Assembly (NCBI GenBank): GCA_001051155.2
Contig: JYIP02000001.1
Span: forward strand, 4,402,001 to 4,466,000
Direction: 5' to 3'
DNA length: 64,000 bases
Origin: Chrysoporthe austroafricana
Taxonomy: Eukaryota > Ascomycota > Sordariomycetes > Diaporthales > Cryphonectriaceae
The notes under the pieces are model-generated. The model was not told the origin of the DNA, ran no database searches, and saw nothing but the letters and a program-made list of their open reading frames with translations. The stretch's first letter is position 1. Each line of letters opens with the position of its first letter. Shown piece by piece: positions 45,119-57,149 of this stretch. The translations under genes and the position numbers were made by a program.

Positions 45119-45532
45119 CAAATGCCTTCCTATTCGTTTTGTAAAGGTCGCGATATCCTGGTTTGCTAGATTTCTAAACGGGATTCCTTTTGCTACTTGG
45201 AATGCATACGGCTTAATCGTTCCCGTTACGATATATTGGGTATTATTCCTAATAAATTGCATACGATAGCTTATTATTATCAGAAACTGGAAAATAAATT
45301 GGAAATAGCAAAAAAAAAGGTTTTTCGTTTTTAATACCAAAAGCGTATATAATACGAAAAGATAATACGAGCTATTCGTTAAGGAATTAATAATATAGAA
45401 AAATTAGAAAGACTGGAAGCCGAAAAAGCTAAAGAAGAATATCGTAAGGCCGAAGCCGATTGCCGTATTATAGAGCTTTCCGTTCTTGAAAGTCCTTTCT
45501 CAGAAAGTTTCGATTTTAAAGCTATTTTGTAA
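45092..45532. pseudogene. Tail region of element A with open frames on both strands, unrecognised
   Basis: An 82-codon - strand frame (45,340-45,092, containing PYAFQVAKGIPFRNLANQD) and a + strand frame with coiled-coil-like content (45,395-45,532: EKLERLEAEKAKEEYRKAEA) lie between the pol relic and repeat A4. The lack of stops here contrasts with the rest of the block. I cannot tell which strand is coding, and recognise neither. Confidence 0.3.
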
Positions 45533-45689
45533 TAATTTAGTTCCGAAATTGATTAATCCGTTATTATTCCGGAAATTAAGCCCGAAAATGCAGCTAGTCT
45601 TTTTAGTATTAATTATCCTTCTGGTTAATTAGTAAATTCTCTTTTCCTTTTCTTTTCTAGAGTCTTATTATTTATTATTTTCGTATTGA

Positions 45690-46300
45690 ATATTAATTAA
45701 TAATTGCTTTTTCCTAATAAATTTGGAAAGCTTATTTCGTATTAATTAAGTTTTTGGATAATTCTTAGCTATTTTCGCTTAAATAGTATTTTTTCTATTT
45801 AATCAAATATTCTTTCTGATTTGTTAATCCTTAATATTTAAGGATTTGTCTTATTTCGTATTCCGGTTTATTACTTTCAACTTATATTATAATATCCGTT
45901 TCGGCCGATTTAAATATAAGTTTTAGAAGCGAAATATAAAAAATTAAGTAGATTTTCATTCCGTAAAGTAATGCAAGTTCGAAATTAATATCTGAAATTT
46001 TTTTCAAGATTTTAAATAATCCGAATTTCTTATAGTCTAGCGAATAAGAAAGTCTAATTATTTTGATATATTCTTTTCGTCAAACAAAATAGATTTTATT
46101 TCTTTCTTGCAGAATTAGTCTTTTAATTCTTTTGGAATTAATATATTTCGTTATTCTTTCTTATATAAATTTCAATTCTTTCTGAAATTCCTTTTAGATT
46201 TTCTTAATCTTTTTAATTCGTTTTTCCGCTATTTCTGCATTTGCTTTTAATAATTTATCGTAATAAGCTATCGGGTTATAGCTATATAATGCGTAAAATA
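45690..46300 (-). pseudogene. Element A: integrase C-terminus and chromodomain relic (Ty3/gypsy chromovirus)
   Basis: Reading the - strand downward from about 46,150, a broken frame gives the GPY/F-type end of a gypsy integrase: LSYSLDYKKFGLFKIL, then SDINFELAL and MKIYLIFYISL. In the same frame it continues to a chromodomain-like segment (PEYEIRQIL at about 45,850; QKEYLIK; NLINTK). Interruptions are TAA and one TGA, as expected from mutated Gln and Trp codons. The upstream pol part is missing, because the element B unit begins at about 46,397. Confidence 0.75.
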
Positions 46301-46411
46301 GTAATTTCTTTATTATATTTGTATTTATACTATTATATACGAATTATATTAGAAATAATAAATTAATTCAATTATTTTATTCGTAATTTATATAATTAAT
46401 AGTAAACGTAC

Positions 46412-46603
46412 TGAAATATATTATAAAGCATAATTCTTCCAAAAAAGTAAATTATGCTAAAGCCTATTAAAGCATTATATAAGCCTCCCGGTAAGAATAT
46501 AGCATTTACCTAATAAATTTATTATATATTCATTAAAAGATTTACTATAGATTTACCAAGCGAATCTATTACGAATTCATTTCGTTTATAGGTTTTACTA
46601 TCA
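46412..46603 (-). repeat. 3' LTR of element B, unit 1
   Basis: 192 bp. On the - strand it begins TGATAGTAAAACC and ends TATATTTCA. It is preceded by a purine-rich stretch (AAAGGG...) in the place of a polypurine tract. The same 15-base flank (GTACGTTTACTAT) follows this LTR and the one at 54,231. Confidence 0.75.
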
Positions 46604-47309
46604 ATTACTAGCCCTTTATAACCTTTATCTATAAAAGAAACTAACCGTTAGAAACATTTTGAATAGCAATAATATAATATAATAGGACTCTAAGTTATAC
46701 AATAAGGAAAAATATAACGGTACTATTGGATAAAAGAAATTATATAGGAAATAATAATTATTTTATAAAGCCGACTCGTGCTAGAATCCTAATAAGTAAA
46801 TATGCTTATGCCGGGAATTTGAATAACAAATATGCTTATGCTAAGGATTAAAAGAAAATCTGCTTATATTAGGAGCTTAGAATTAATCTTCTATTATAAT
46901 CGGTTTATATTTAAAATGAATGGATATATATAATACTTATATATAATAAAGCTAGCCGATATTCAGGTATATTTCGGTAATGCTTAATTGTATTTATTGC
47001 CGAAATATTTAGTATAGATATAATTAAAAACCAAAATTGTTTATAAATATTAATAGAAAATATAGCTTTCAGATAATAAAGTATTAAATAAGTATAATAA
47101 TAATAAATATAAAATAAAGTTATAATAAGATATATTAATATACAAAACTAATAGCTATATATAATTATTATATAGCAATATTATAGCTAATTTTTAATAT
47201 AAATAGCTAAATTTATAAATTATTAGAAAAAAGTAATATTATATATTGCTAATAATATTATATCGATAAATAATAGCTATATTTATTAATTAGAGATAAT
47301 TTTCCGGGC

Positions 47310-48060
47310 TTTAGCAATAACTTTAAAGTTTAATAAGTTATAAAAAAATATAGCAAATAATTTTTCTTTTCCGATATAATCGCAAAAATCGGTATAATTA
47401 TAAATATTAAGCTATAAAATCTTAATTAGCTTATACGCTTAAATATAAAACTTAAAGCTTATTATACGATTTTAGCATTATAAAAACCGAGCAATATTAA
47501 AATAATCTTTATTTTCGTTAGCTTATTTCTGAAAAATAGCATTAAAATCGTAATTTATATTATTTTTAATAAAGATAATCTTAACGGCTTTGAAATTATA
47601 TTCGAAACGGAAAATTTGGTTTATAATAAAATATAAGCTTAATTAATTAAATAAGATAATAGGATTAAAATTGCGAAATTAAATAATAAATTTATATATA
47701 TATTTTCTTATAATGAAAGAAAAAAAGTATTGAATATAATTATCGTAAATTCCGATAATGCCGAACTTAATATTATTATAAATAGCGAAACCGTTAATAA
47801 TATAAAGATAATTAATACCGAAATTGCTTTTCTAAATGAAATTATAATATATATATTCCTTGAATATATAAAGGGCTAGCGTATAGTAATATATTGCAAT
47901 TTCGGCCTTAATAGCTTTGAACTTAAAATTATATTTAATAAATAAAACGGAAATAGCGCGAAATATAATCCGTAAAGGCAAAGTATTACTAATATTAATT
48001 CGGGGAACCTTGCTTAATATAGCTAATAGATTAGCTATATTCAGTAAGTTATTTTCGATT
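47310..48060 (+). pseudogene. Antisense relic ORF between chromodomain and 3' LTR, unit 1
   Basis: In the + frame containing 47,568, about 250 codons read as a plausible hydrophilic protein (for example NERKKVLNIIIVNSDNAEL) with only TAA/TAG interruptions, including about 70 consecutive open codons. The same frame is open in unit 2. It runs opposite to pol. Because TGA and CpA are depleted throughout the block, the stop pattern alone is weak evidence. The frame may extend further right. No family recognised. Confidence 0.4.
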
Positions 48061-49329
48061 AAGTCGATAATATTATTTATAATTCAATAGCGCTTAGCTA
48101 ATATTATGAAATTTCGCTTTATTATAGCAAATAAGCTTAAATTAATAATTAGTATAATAGGTTCGGGAATTTTAAATTTGGCCAAAATTAATTTAATATT
48201 CTTAGCTATTTTCTTTTAAATAGCGAAAGCTATATTACGATTATATTTATAAATTATAATAACTTCTGTTATATTGGCTATATAACGTATAATATTTATT
48301 TCCTTTTTAATAAAATTGCTATAATTGCTTAATATTATTTATCCAATTTTATCTTTAATATAACGGCTATACTTATTTTGTAAGCGATTATTTTTTAATA
48401 TTATAATAGGAAATAAGATGCAATAAGCTATTAATAGAGTATATAAAGCAAAAATAGGATTACGAATAATAAATAAATTCGGAATAAATTTAAATAATAT
48501 TCCCTTAATAGAATTATCCGTTAATCCGTTATTTATATCCTTGCTTATAATAATATTTATACTAATAAAAGTATTTGAATAAAGCTCTTATCTTTCGTAA
48601 ATAGAATTAGAGCAATTAATTTATAATAATATAAAGTATTATAAAATAAGCTTTTAAGCCTTTTTAGTAATTAGCAGCTAATTAATATTGCTATTATTTA
48701 GCTCAGTATTAAGAATATAAATATTATATTCGACCTTTCGGTTTATTATATCGGTATAACCTTTATTAATTAATGCTTAATAAAAAGCTATTATATAAGC
48801 TTTTTAATAACGAAAGAAATCGCTTAAATAATTTTTCGTTATATAAATATTATAATAAAAATAGCTTTCATTATTATATAAATATATAGCTTACCGATAT
48901 CCTTCCAGAGAAAAGCGGTTTTTAAGCAATGCTTTATAAATATACTTAATATATTATATAGTCTTGCTTTTTCGGCAAACCTTAAAAAGTTCTTCTTAAA
49001 ATATAAAATATAGCATTATATAAAAATTAAATATAATTAAATATATCGTTTCTTATTAATCTTAGTTTTATAATAAAGCATTTACGGAAAAATATAATTT
49101 AATAATCGTATAATATATCTTAATTTTAATAATATTAATAGCTTTATTAATATAATCTTTACGGATTTATAAAAGCTTAATAAAGTAAAGCGAAATCAAT
49201 AATAATGCTAGCTTAATGCTTAAAAATAATATTCAAAAATATAATAAAAAATAATAATAATAAAGCAATATAGCTAATTATAATAAATAAATAGGGATAA
49301 TAATCGTAAATGCGCTAATAAGAAAAAGA

Positions 49330-52300
49330 AAATAAAATAAATTTATTAATAATTTACGAAATAATAGCTTTTTGCATTTGCTAGAAATTTATTTGCTTTA
49401 CTTAGCAATCGCTCTTACTCTAATACGCGCTTATTGCATTACGGGTTTTTTCGATTTTTTAGAATAAATAAACTAGCTTATTTTAATATATTTTCTATTC
49501 GTAAATCGCGCTTTAGCCTGTTTCGTTTTCGTAAAGCAGTTATAATAATATCTCCCGGTTCAAAGACTTTTTCCGCTAATAGCCGCTTTCGCTTTGCTCT
49601 TTTTTACAATTCGGCTATAATTTCGCATTTCCGTTCAAAATTATATATTATTTCGTTTGCATTCAGAATATTATAGGGCATTTATATATTATAATAATTA
49701 AAATAATTTATCCATTTTACTAAATATTCAATTCTGCGCGAATTATATTTATATTTTCGTTTATAGCAGCTAATTATTCTTTTTAGCTTATAATATTAAT
49801 AATTTTCCAAATATTTCTCGATATCCGGATTTTCTAATATATTTATTAAATCCTAATATATAAAGTTATATTTATAAAAGTTTATTTTAAAAAGATTTGC
49901 AAGTATTAATTATATTATTGAAATTATTAAATAAATATTTATATAAAGAGCTAATTTCAATTTATATGCTAAGTTTCTTATTTTTCGAATAATTTAGAAA
50001 AATCTTATCTTTTATTATAAAAACTTTAAAAATAAATTACTTAATAATAAATACTTATAGCTTAAACAAATATATATTTAATTATTTAATTCGAAAACTA
50101 TTTAATAATAATACTTATTATATTGCAATTTAGCTATTATTTGCATTTCGGTAATAAAAAATTAAGCTTTTTCTTAGAAAATTTCTTTTATTAAAAATAT
50201 TATATCCTTTATTTATTAGCTTAATAATAAGTTAAATCCGAATAATATTTGGCTAGCTAAATATTTATAATTCGATTATATGCATTATTTAAATTGAATT
50301 ATAATATTAATATTATTTCGGTTTATTTTGCATTAAGGTAAGCGGTTATAAAATACCGAATTGCTATTTCAATTATTCGGTTCTTTATTTTAGACTGCTT
50401 ATCCGTTTGCGAATATAAAACGGTAGAATAAGCAAGTTTCGTTCTAATAGCCTCTTATAAATATTTCCAGAATTCCGATAGGAATTTCGAATCTCTATTT
50501 GAAATAATCTTTTTAAATATTCCCTAGCTAATAATATAAAATATCCGTAAAATAAAAGTTGCCTAGTCTATTATAATATATATTGCATTGCTTAATATAA
50601 TAATTATAGCTTTAAAATACTTATTTATAATTATAAGAAATGCATTTAAGAATAGCATTTTAGCCAAAACTTATATAATATTTATAAATAATACTATTAA
50701 TAGTCTTATAATAAAATTTATAATAATAGTATAAAATAAGATTAATAAAGATAATATAAGCTGCATTTCTTTTAAAAATTGCTATAAATTGTTTTTATTT
50801 TCGTTATAAGCTTAATATATCGATATATAATTATATATTTTAGTATAGTAGTATTTAATAATAAATTAATTTATTAAATTATGCTATATATAATTTATGC
50901 CGAAATAATATTTTCTATTATAAGCTTTTTTAATAAAATTCAATGCTATTTCATTCGGGATATATAATTATTATTTCCCGTAATAATCCTTAAGAAATAA
51001 TAAGCTATTATAATTTAATATAAAAAATAGTCGGGCAATCTTATTTAAATCTTTTAATTATTCGATTATTTTGGATTATAAAAAGTATTTTTCGTATCCT
51101 TTCTTAATACGCTTTTTCATTTCGCTATTTATAAATATTTTATTAAGAATTTAAATAAGTTCGTTTTCTTATATTTTATTTAGAATGCTTTTATTATCGA
51201 TAAGTTTTTGAATAAATAGTAATTTTGATATAGCATTTGCAAAAACGTTTGACTTTCTTAATATATAATATATTTTTCAGTCGAATTAGCTTAAATATTC
51301 CGAAACGAAAATTAGCTATATATTTGCTTTAATCTTATTTATTATATTTATAAATAATAAATAAATAATGCTAATTATTATTGTATAATCGATAAGAATA
51401 TAAATTAATTTAATTCGATTCGATTTTATTATCGTTTGCAATTTTCGTATTAGCTATACTAAATAAGCTATTTTTAGCTTTATAAGCTAATACTTTCATT
51501 TTGCTTTATTAATTATCTTATTTAAATAAAAGATTAATTATATAGCTATATTTGCTATTAGCAATATTCCGTTCTATATATAATCGTTTACTAATTAAAA
51601 AATAATGCTTGAAAATCCTATTTCTTTAAATATATTTAACTAAATAAAAAAAGGTTTATTTGGGATATAATAAAATAAAATATTTTTAGCTTTTAAAGCT
51701 ATTTTGAAATTATAAAAATTATTAATTTCGTTTAATATTAAATCGAAAATAGCTTGCATAATATAATTTCGCTATCCTATACTTAAAAGTAAATAATTCG
51801 ATTAGCGAATCTTGTTTAGTATTTTAATTTTCTTTTTTTGAAATAAATTAATTCTATAATTATATTTAGGAATTAAATAGCGTAAGTATTTTGTAAATTC
51901 AATAAACTTTTCTAATTGCTAGAATATTTTGGGAAATTCCAGGTTGCAAATAGCTTGTATTTGGTATTCTATATTGGAAATTCCGAATCCGTTTACTTTG
52001 AATCTTAAGATCTGGACTGAAAGATATTCAAGAAACGATTTAAGTTTAGCTAATAAAATATTTTTGCATAAAAATAGCGAGAAGATAATTTATAAATATT
52101 GCAAATAATTTTATTCTATAATTAAATAAATAATAATATTATTTATAAAAGCGGAAGTAAACTTATAATATAATTATAAGAATTAATTTATAAAATGCTA
52201 AATATAGGATAATAAATTTCGAAATCCTATAAATAGAACTTTTATCCTTTTTTAATTACGATAATTAATAATAATAAATCGGTTTTTATAATCTGGATAT

Positions 52301-54210
52301 ATTAGAAATTAATAGAAAAATTGCTATATATTTATTATTATAATATATATTTTTCTTTTTAGCTATTTAATAACCTTTTGCTATAATAATAAGAGATAAA
52401 TATTGGGAATTAAAACTTTATTTAAAATGCATAAATTAATTATTATATATTTTTTCTTTTAATTATTTTATATTTTTCCAAATTATAAAAATTAGTAAAC
52501 CGAATAGTATTATATTTATAACTTATTTAGCTCGACTTTATTAGTATAATATATTCAAAATTTCATTAATTACTTTTTAATTTTCTTTATTTGAATAATA
52601 TAGCTTTTATTTTACTTTCTAGTTTTATTATTTTTCGACCAAATTAACTTTTATTTATTAATCGATTAGCATATTAATAAGATTTGTATTTTTGAAAACT
52701 TTAGTATATATTTATATTAATTTTATAATTTTATAGAAAAATTCCGGTAAATGCTTGCAAATATATATATTGAAATTAATTTCCAATTCTTTAATAGCTT
52801 TATCCTTTCGAATTCCCAGTTTATTATTATTTTCAAAATAATTTCTTATTTTAAAGGTTTTTATATCCGGGAATTAATGCTTTTCCAGCTATTTTCTAAT
52901 AATTTCCGCAATTTGTTAGAAAATATATTTAATAAATAATAATTGGTTTAAATTCAGCTTTCCTAAAAGCTATAACTTATTTTTAATTCGTTAAAAGAGA
53001 TATTATTGCGCGATATAATAATAGTTATCGTAATTCGCTAGCAAAATTATATAATTTATCTGGAATAATTCGATTATCCTTAGAAATTAGTTTTTCTAAA
53101 TCTTTAAAAGGATTGCTATTTAGTTCGTTATTAAAATTTCTTTAATCTAATAGCTTATTAAGCAATTTATTTACTTTTTCTATTTCGGCTTAAATAAAAA
53201 GGTTACGTTTTTAAGATTCGCTTAATATTAATAAGAATTAGCTTATAAAATCTAAGCGGTATTATTATAATAATTATAATTTTTATTTGCCGAAATTATA
53301 TTAGCATTTAAGCAAATACTTTTACTTTTATTATAATATTACTAAAATAATTAAATTGTATAAATAATTCTGAATTTAGAATATTTAGTTCTTAAAGAAT
53401 ATTATATTCTTATTTTAATAAAATGCTTGCTTCTAATCGATTTAATACCCAAATTCCTATTCGAATATAAAATATAAATAAGTAGCTATACTTATTGCTC
53501 TGGAAATACAAATCGAATTCAGCTTAGCTTTTTGCTAATAATTAGCTTATATTTCTAAGCTTAGCTTTTATATTCCAATCTATTTTCGCTTTAAGGAACT
53601 ATATTAGCAATTCCTTAGCAATAATATAATAATTAGCGCTTATATCGATATAAACCTTTATATTTAGCTTATTCGGGTATGCTTTAATTACGGCTCTTGT
53701 ATATATATAGCTGCTGCTCTAATAAAGCTTAATTATAAGTATAGGAATATTATATCCTAAGATTTTTCCTTTCCATATATCGATTTTGGGAAAATTCTAT
53801 AGCTAATTAGATAATTATATAAAGTATTTAATATAGAATATGCTTTCGTTTATCGATAATTTTGCCTTTTCGGTTCGAAAAATCCAAATATTATCCTCGA
53901 TTATTATATTCTCTTTATTAGCCTATTTTTCTAATTTATCCTTTTGCCTTTATAAGTTTTCATTATTTTCGGTCTTTTTATTATATTTATTGCTATTCGC
54001 TATAAACAGATTATTATTTACGGAAAAATAGCTTTTTCGAGCTAACTTATTCTCTTTATCTGAATTATATTACAATTTTCCGTTATCGATATTGAAATTT
54101 GCTAAAGTTAATTGGACAAAACGTTTTCTAGCATTTTTTCGTACGAATTAATAATAAAAGCGCAATTAAAAATTTCGGTTTTTTGAAATTAAATTTCTGC
54201 TATTATCTAT
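49330..54210 (-). pseudogene. Element B pol relic, unit 1 (reverse transcriptase, integrase, chromodomain)
   Basis: A Ty3/gypsy polyprotein, dead. Reverse transcriptase: around 52,130-52,170 the - strand reads FTSAFINNIIIY, the mutated YIDD catalytic loop, followed at about 52,000 by a segment in the position of the LGF motif. Integrase: 50,365-50,525 reads ISNRDSKFLSEFW and then YSQTDKQS, the DDE core with the HPQTDGQ-like motif. Chromodomain: 49,640-49,850 reads RRIEYLVKWINYFN and NILNANEII, followed by a basic tail (KRAKRKRLL, EPGDIIITALRKR). The order RT-IN-chromodomain is that of chromoviruses. Interruptions are TAA/TAG. Protease and RNase H lie in the expected gaps, but I could not identify them. 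Confidence 0.85.
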
Positions 54211-54230
54211 AATATTGATAGTAAACGTAC

Positions 54231-54422
54231 TGAAATATATTATAAAGCATAATTTTTCTAAGAAAGTAAACTATGCTAAAGCCTATTAAAGCATTATATA
54301 AGCTTCCTAATAAGAATATAATATCTACTTAATAAATTTATTGCGTATTTATTAAGGGATTTACTATAAATTTATTAAGCGAATCCATTACGAATTTACC
54401 TTATTTATAAATTTTATTATTA
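54231..54422 (-). repeat. 3' LTR of element B, unit 2
   Basis: 192 bp. Against the LTR at 46,412 it differs almost only by C/T and G/A changes. The terminal TG at its - strand start has become TA, while the CA end is kept. Confidence 0.75.
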
Positions 54423-55129
54423 ATTACTAGTTCTTTATAACCTTTATTTACAAAAAAAGCTAACTATTAAAGATATTTTAAATAGCAGTAATACGATATA
54501 ATAAGACTTTAAGTTATATAGCAAGGAAAAGCATAATAGTATTATTAGACAAAAGAGATTATATAGGAAATAATAATCGTTTTATAAAGCCGACTTATAC
54601 TAGAATCCTAATAAGTAAATATATTTATGCCGGGAATTTGAATAATAAATATGCTTATGCCGGGAACTAAAAGAAAACTTGCTTATACCGGGAACTTAGA
54701 ATTGATCCTTTATTATAATCGGTTTATATCTAGAATGGATAAATATATATAGTATTTATATATAATAAAGCTAACCGATATTCAAATATATTTCGGTAAT
54801 GCTTAATTGTATTTATTGCCGAAATATTTGGTATAAATATAATTAAAGATTAAAATTGCTTATAAATATTAATAGAAAGTATAGCTTTCAGATAATAAAG
54901 TATTAAATAAATATAATAATAATAAATATAAAATAAAATTATAATAGAATATATTGGCATGCAAAGCCGATAATTGCATATAATTGTTATATAGCAATAT
55001 TATAGCTAATTTTTAATATAAATAGCTAAATTTATAAATTATTAAAAGAAAATAATATTATATATTGCTAATAATATTATATTAATAAATAATAGCTATA
55101 TTTATTAATTAGAAATAATTTCTTAAGTT

Positions 55130-55880
55130 TTAGTAATAGCTTTAAAGTTTAATAAATTGCAAGAGAATATAACAAATAATTTTTCTTTTCCGATATAATT
55201 ATAGAAATCGGTATAATTATAAATATTAAGTTATAAGATTTTAATTAACTTATACGTTTAAATATAAGATTTGAAGCCTATTATACAATTTTAGTATTAT
55301 AAAAACTGGGCGGCATTAAGGTAATCCTTATTTTCGTTAGTTTATTTCTGAAAAGTAATATTGAAATCGTAATCTATATTGTCTTTAATAAAGACGATTT
55401 TGATAGCTTTGAAATCGTATTCGAAACGGAAGATTTAGTTTATAATAAAATATAAGCTTAATTAATTGAATAAAATAATAAGATCGAAATTGCAGAACTA
55501 AATAATAAATTCGTATATATATTTTTTTATAGTAAAAAGGAAAAAATATTAAATATAATTATCGTAAATTCCGATAATATCGAACTTAATATTATTATAA
55601 ATAGCGAAGCTATTAATAATATAAGGATAATTAATGCTGAAATTGCTTCTTTAAATGAAATTATAGCGTATATATTCTTTGGATATATAAAGAGCTAATA
55701 TGCAATAGTATATTGCGATTTCGGTTTTAATAGCTTTAGATTTAAAGTTATATTTAATAAATAAAGCAGGGATAGCGCGAAATATAGCCCGTAAAGGCAA
55801 AATGCTATTAATATTAATTCGGGAAACTTTGTTTAATATAGCTAATAGATTAATTATATTCGGTAAATCGTTTTCGATTA
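55130..55880 (+). pseudogene. Antisense relic ORF, unit 2
   Basis: The counterpart of the + frame at 47,310-48,060, about 7.82 kb away and equally open over the central 70 codons, with substitutions. No family recognised; the same caveats apply. Confidence 0.4.
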
Positions 55881-57149
55881 AGTCGATAATATCGTTTATA
55901 ATTCGATAGCATTTAGCTAGTATTATAAAATTTTATTCTATTATAGCAAATAAGCTTAGATTAGCAACTGGTATAATAGGTTTAGGAGCTTTAAGTTTAA
56001 TCAAAACTAGCTTAATATTCTTAGCTATTTTCTTCTAAATAGCAAGGGCTATATTACAATTATATTCGTAAATTATAATAACTTTTATTATATTAGCTGC
56101 ATAACGTATAGCATTTATTTCTTTTTTAATAAGGTTATTGCAATCGTTTAATATTATTTATTTAGCTTTATCTTTAATATAACGGCTATACTTATTTCGT
56201 AAGCAATCGTTTTTCGATATTATAATAGGAAATAAAACGCGATAAGCTATTAATAGAGTATATAAAATAAGGATAGGATTACGAATAGTAAATGAATTCG
56301 GAATAAATTTAAGCAATATTCTTTTAGTAAAGTTATCCGTTAATCCGTTATTTATATCCTCGTTCGTAATAGCATTCGTATCGATAAAAATGCTTAAATA
56401 AAGCTTCTATTTTTCGTAAATAAAGCTGGAACGGTTAATTTATAATAGCATAAAATACTATAAAATAAACTTTTGAGCTTCTTTAATAATTAACGGCCGA
56501 CTAATATCGCTATTATTTAATTCGGTATTGGAAATATAAATATTATATTCGACTTTTCGGTTTATTATATTAGTATAACCTTTATTAATTAGCGCTTAAC
56601 GAAAGGCTATTATATAAGCTTCTTAATAATGAAAGAAATCGCTTAAATAATTCTTTATTATATAAGTATTATAATAAAAACGGCTTTCGCTATTATATAA
56701 ATATATAGCTTACCGATATCTTTCTAAAGAAAGATAGTCTTTAAGCGATATTTTATAAACGTATTTAGCATATTATATAATTTTGCTTTTTTAGCAGATT
56801 TTGGAAAATTCTTCCTGAAATATAAAGTACGGTATTGCGTAAAAATTAAATATAGCTAAATATACCGTTTCTTATTAATCTTAGTTTTATAGTAAAGCAT
56901 TTATAGAAAAATACGATTTGATAATCGCATAATGCATTTTAGTTTTAATAATATTAATAGCTTTATTAATACGGTTTTTGCGAATTTACGGAAACTTAGC
57001 AAAATAAAACGAAATTAATAATAATACTAGCTTAATACTCAAAAATAATATTCAAAAATATAATAAAAAGTAATAATAATAAAGCAATATAGCTAGCTAT
57101 AATAAATAAATAGAAATAATAATCGTAAGCGTGCTAGTAAGAAAAGGAA

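Larger units (their letters stand above)
46397..54215 (-). mobile_element. Element B, unit 1 (pol to 3' LTR, lacking the 5' ORF)
   Basis: The first of two head-to-tail units of about 7.82 kb. From high to low coordinate it holds relics of pol (reverse transcriptase, integrase, chromodomain), a 2.7-kb region with an opposing relic frame, and a 192-bp LTR. It has no gag-position ORF. Its 5' end coincides with the break in homology between the units. Confidence 0.8.

Noticed and set aside
49434..49676. 80-codon + strand frame, and its twin at 57,253-57,495
   Set aside because: It is the antisense shadow of the basic tail after the element B chromodomain, which reads as a charged protein on the - strand.
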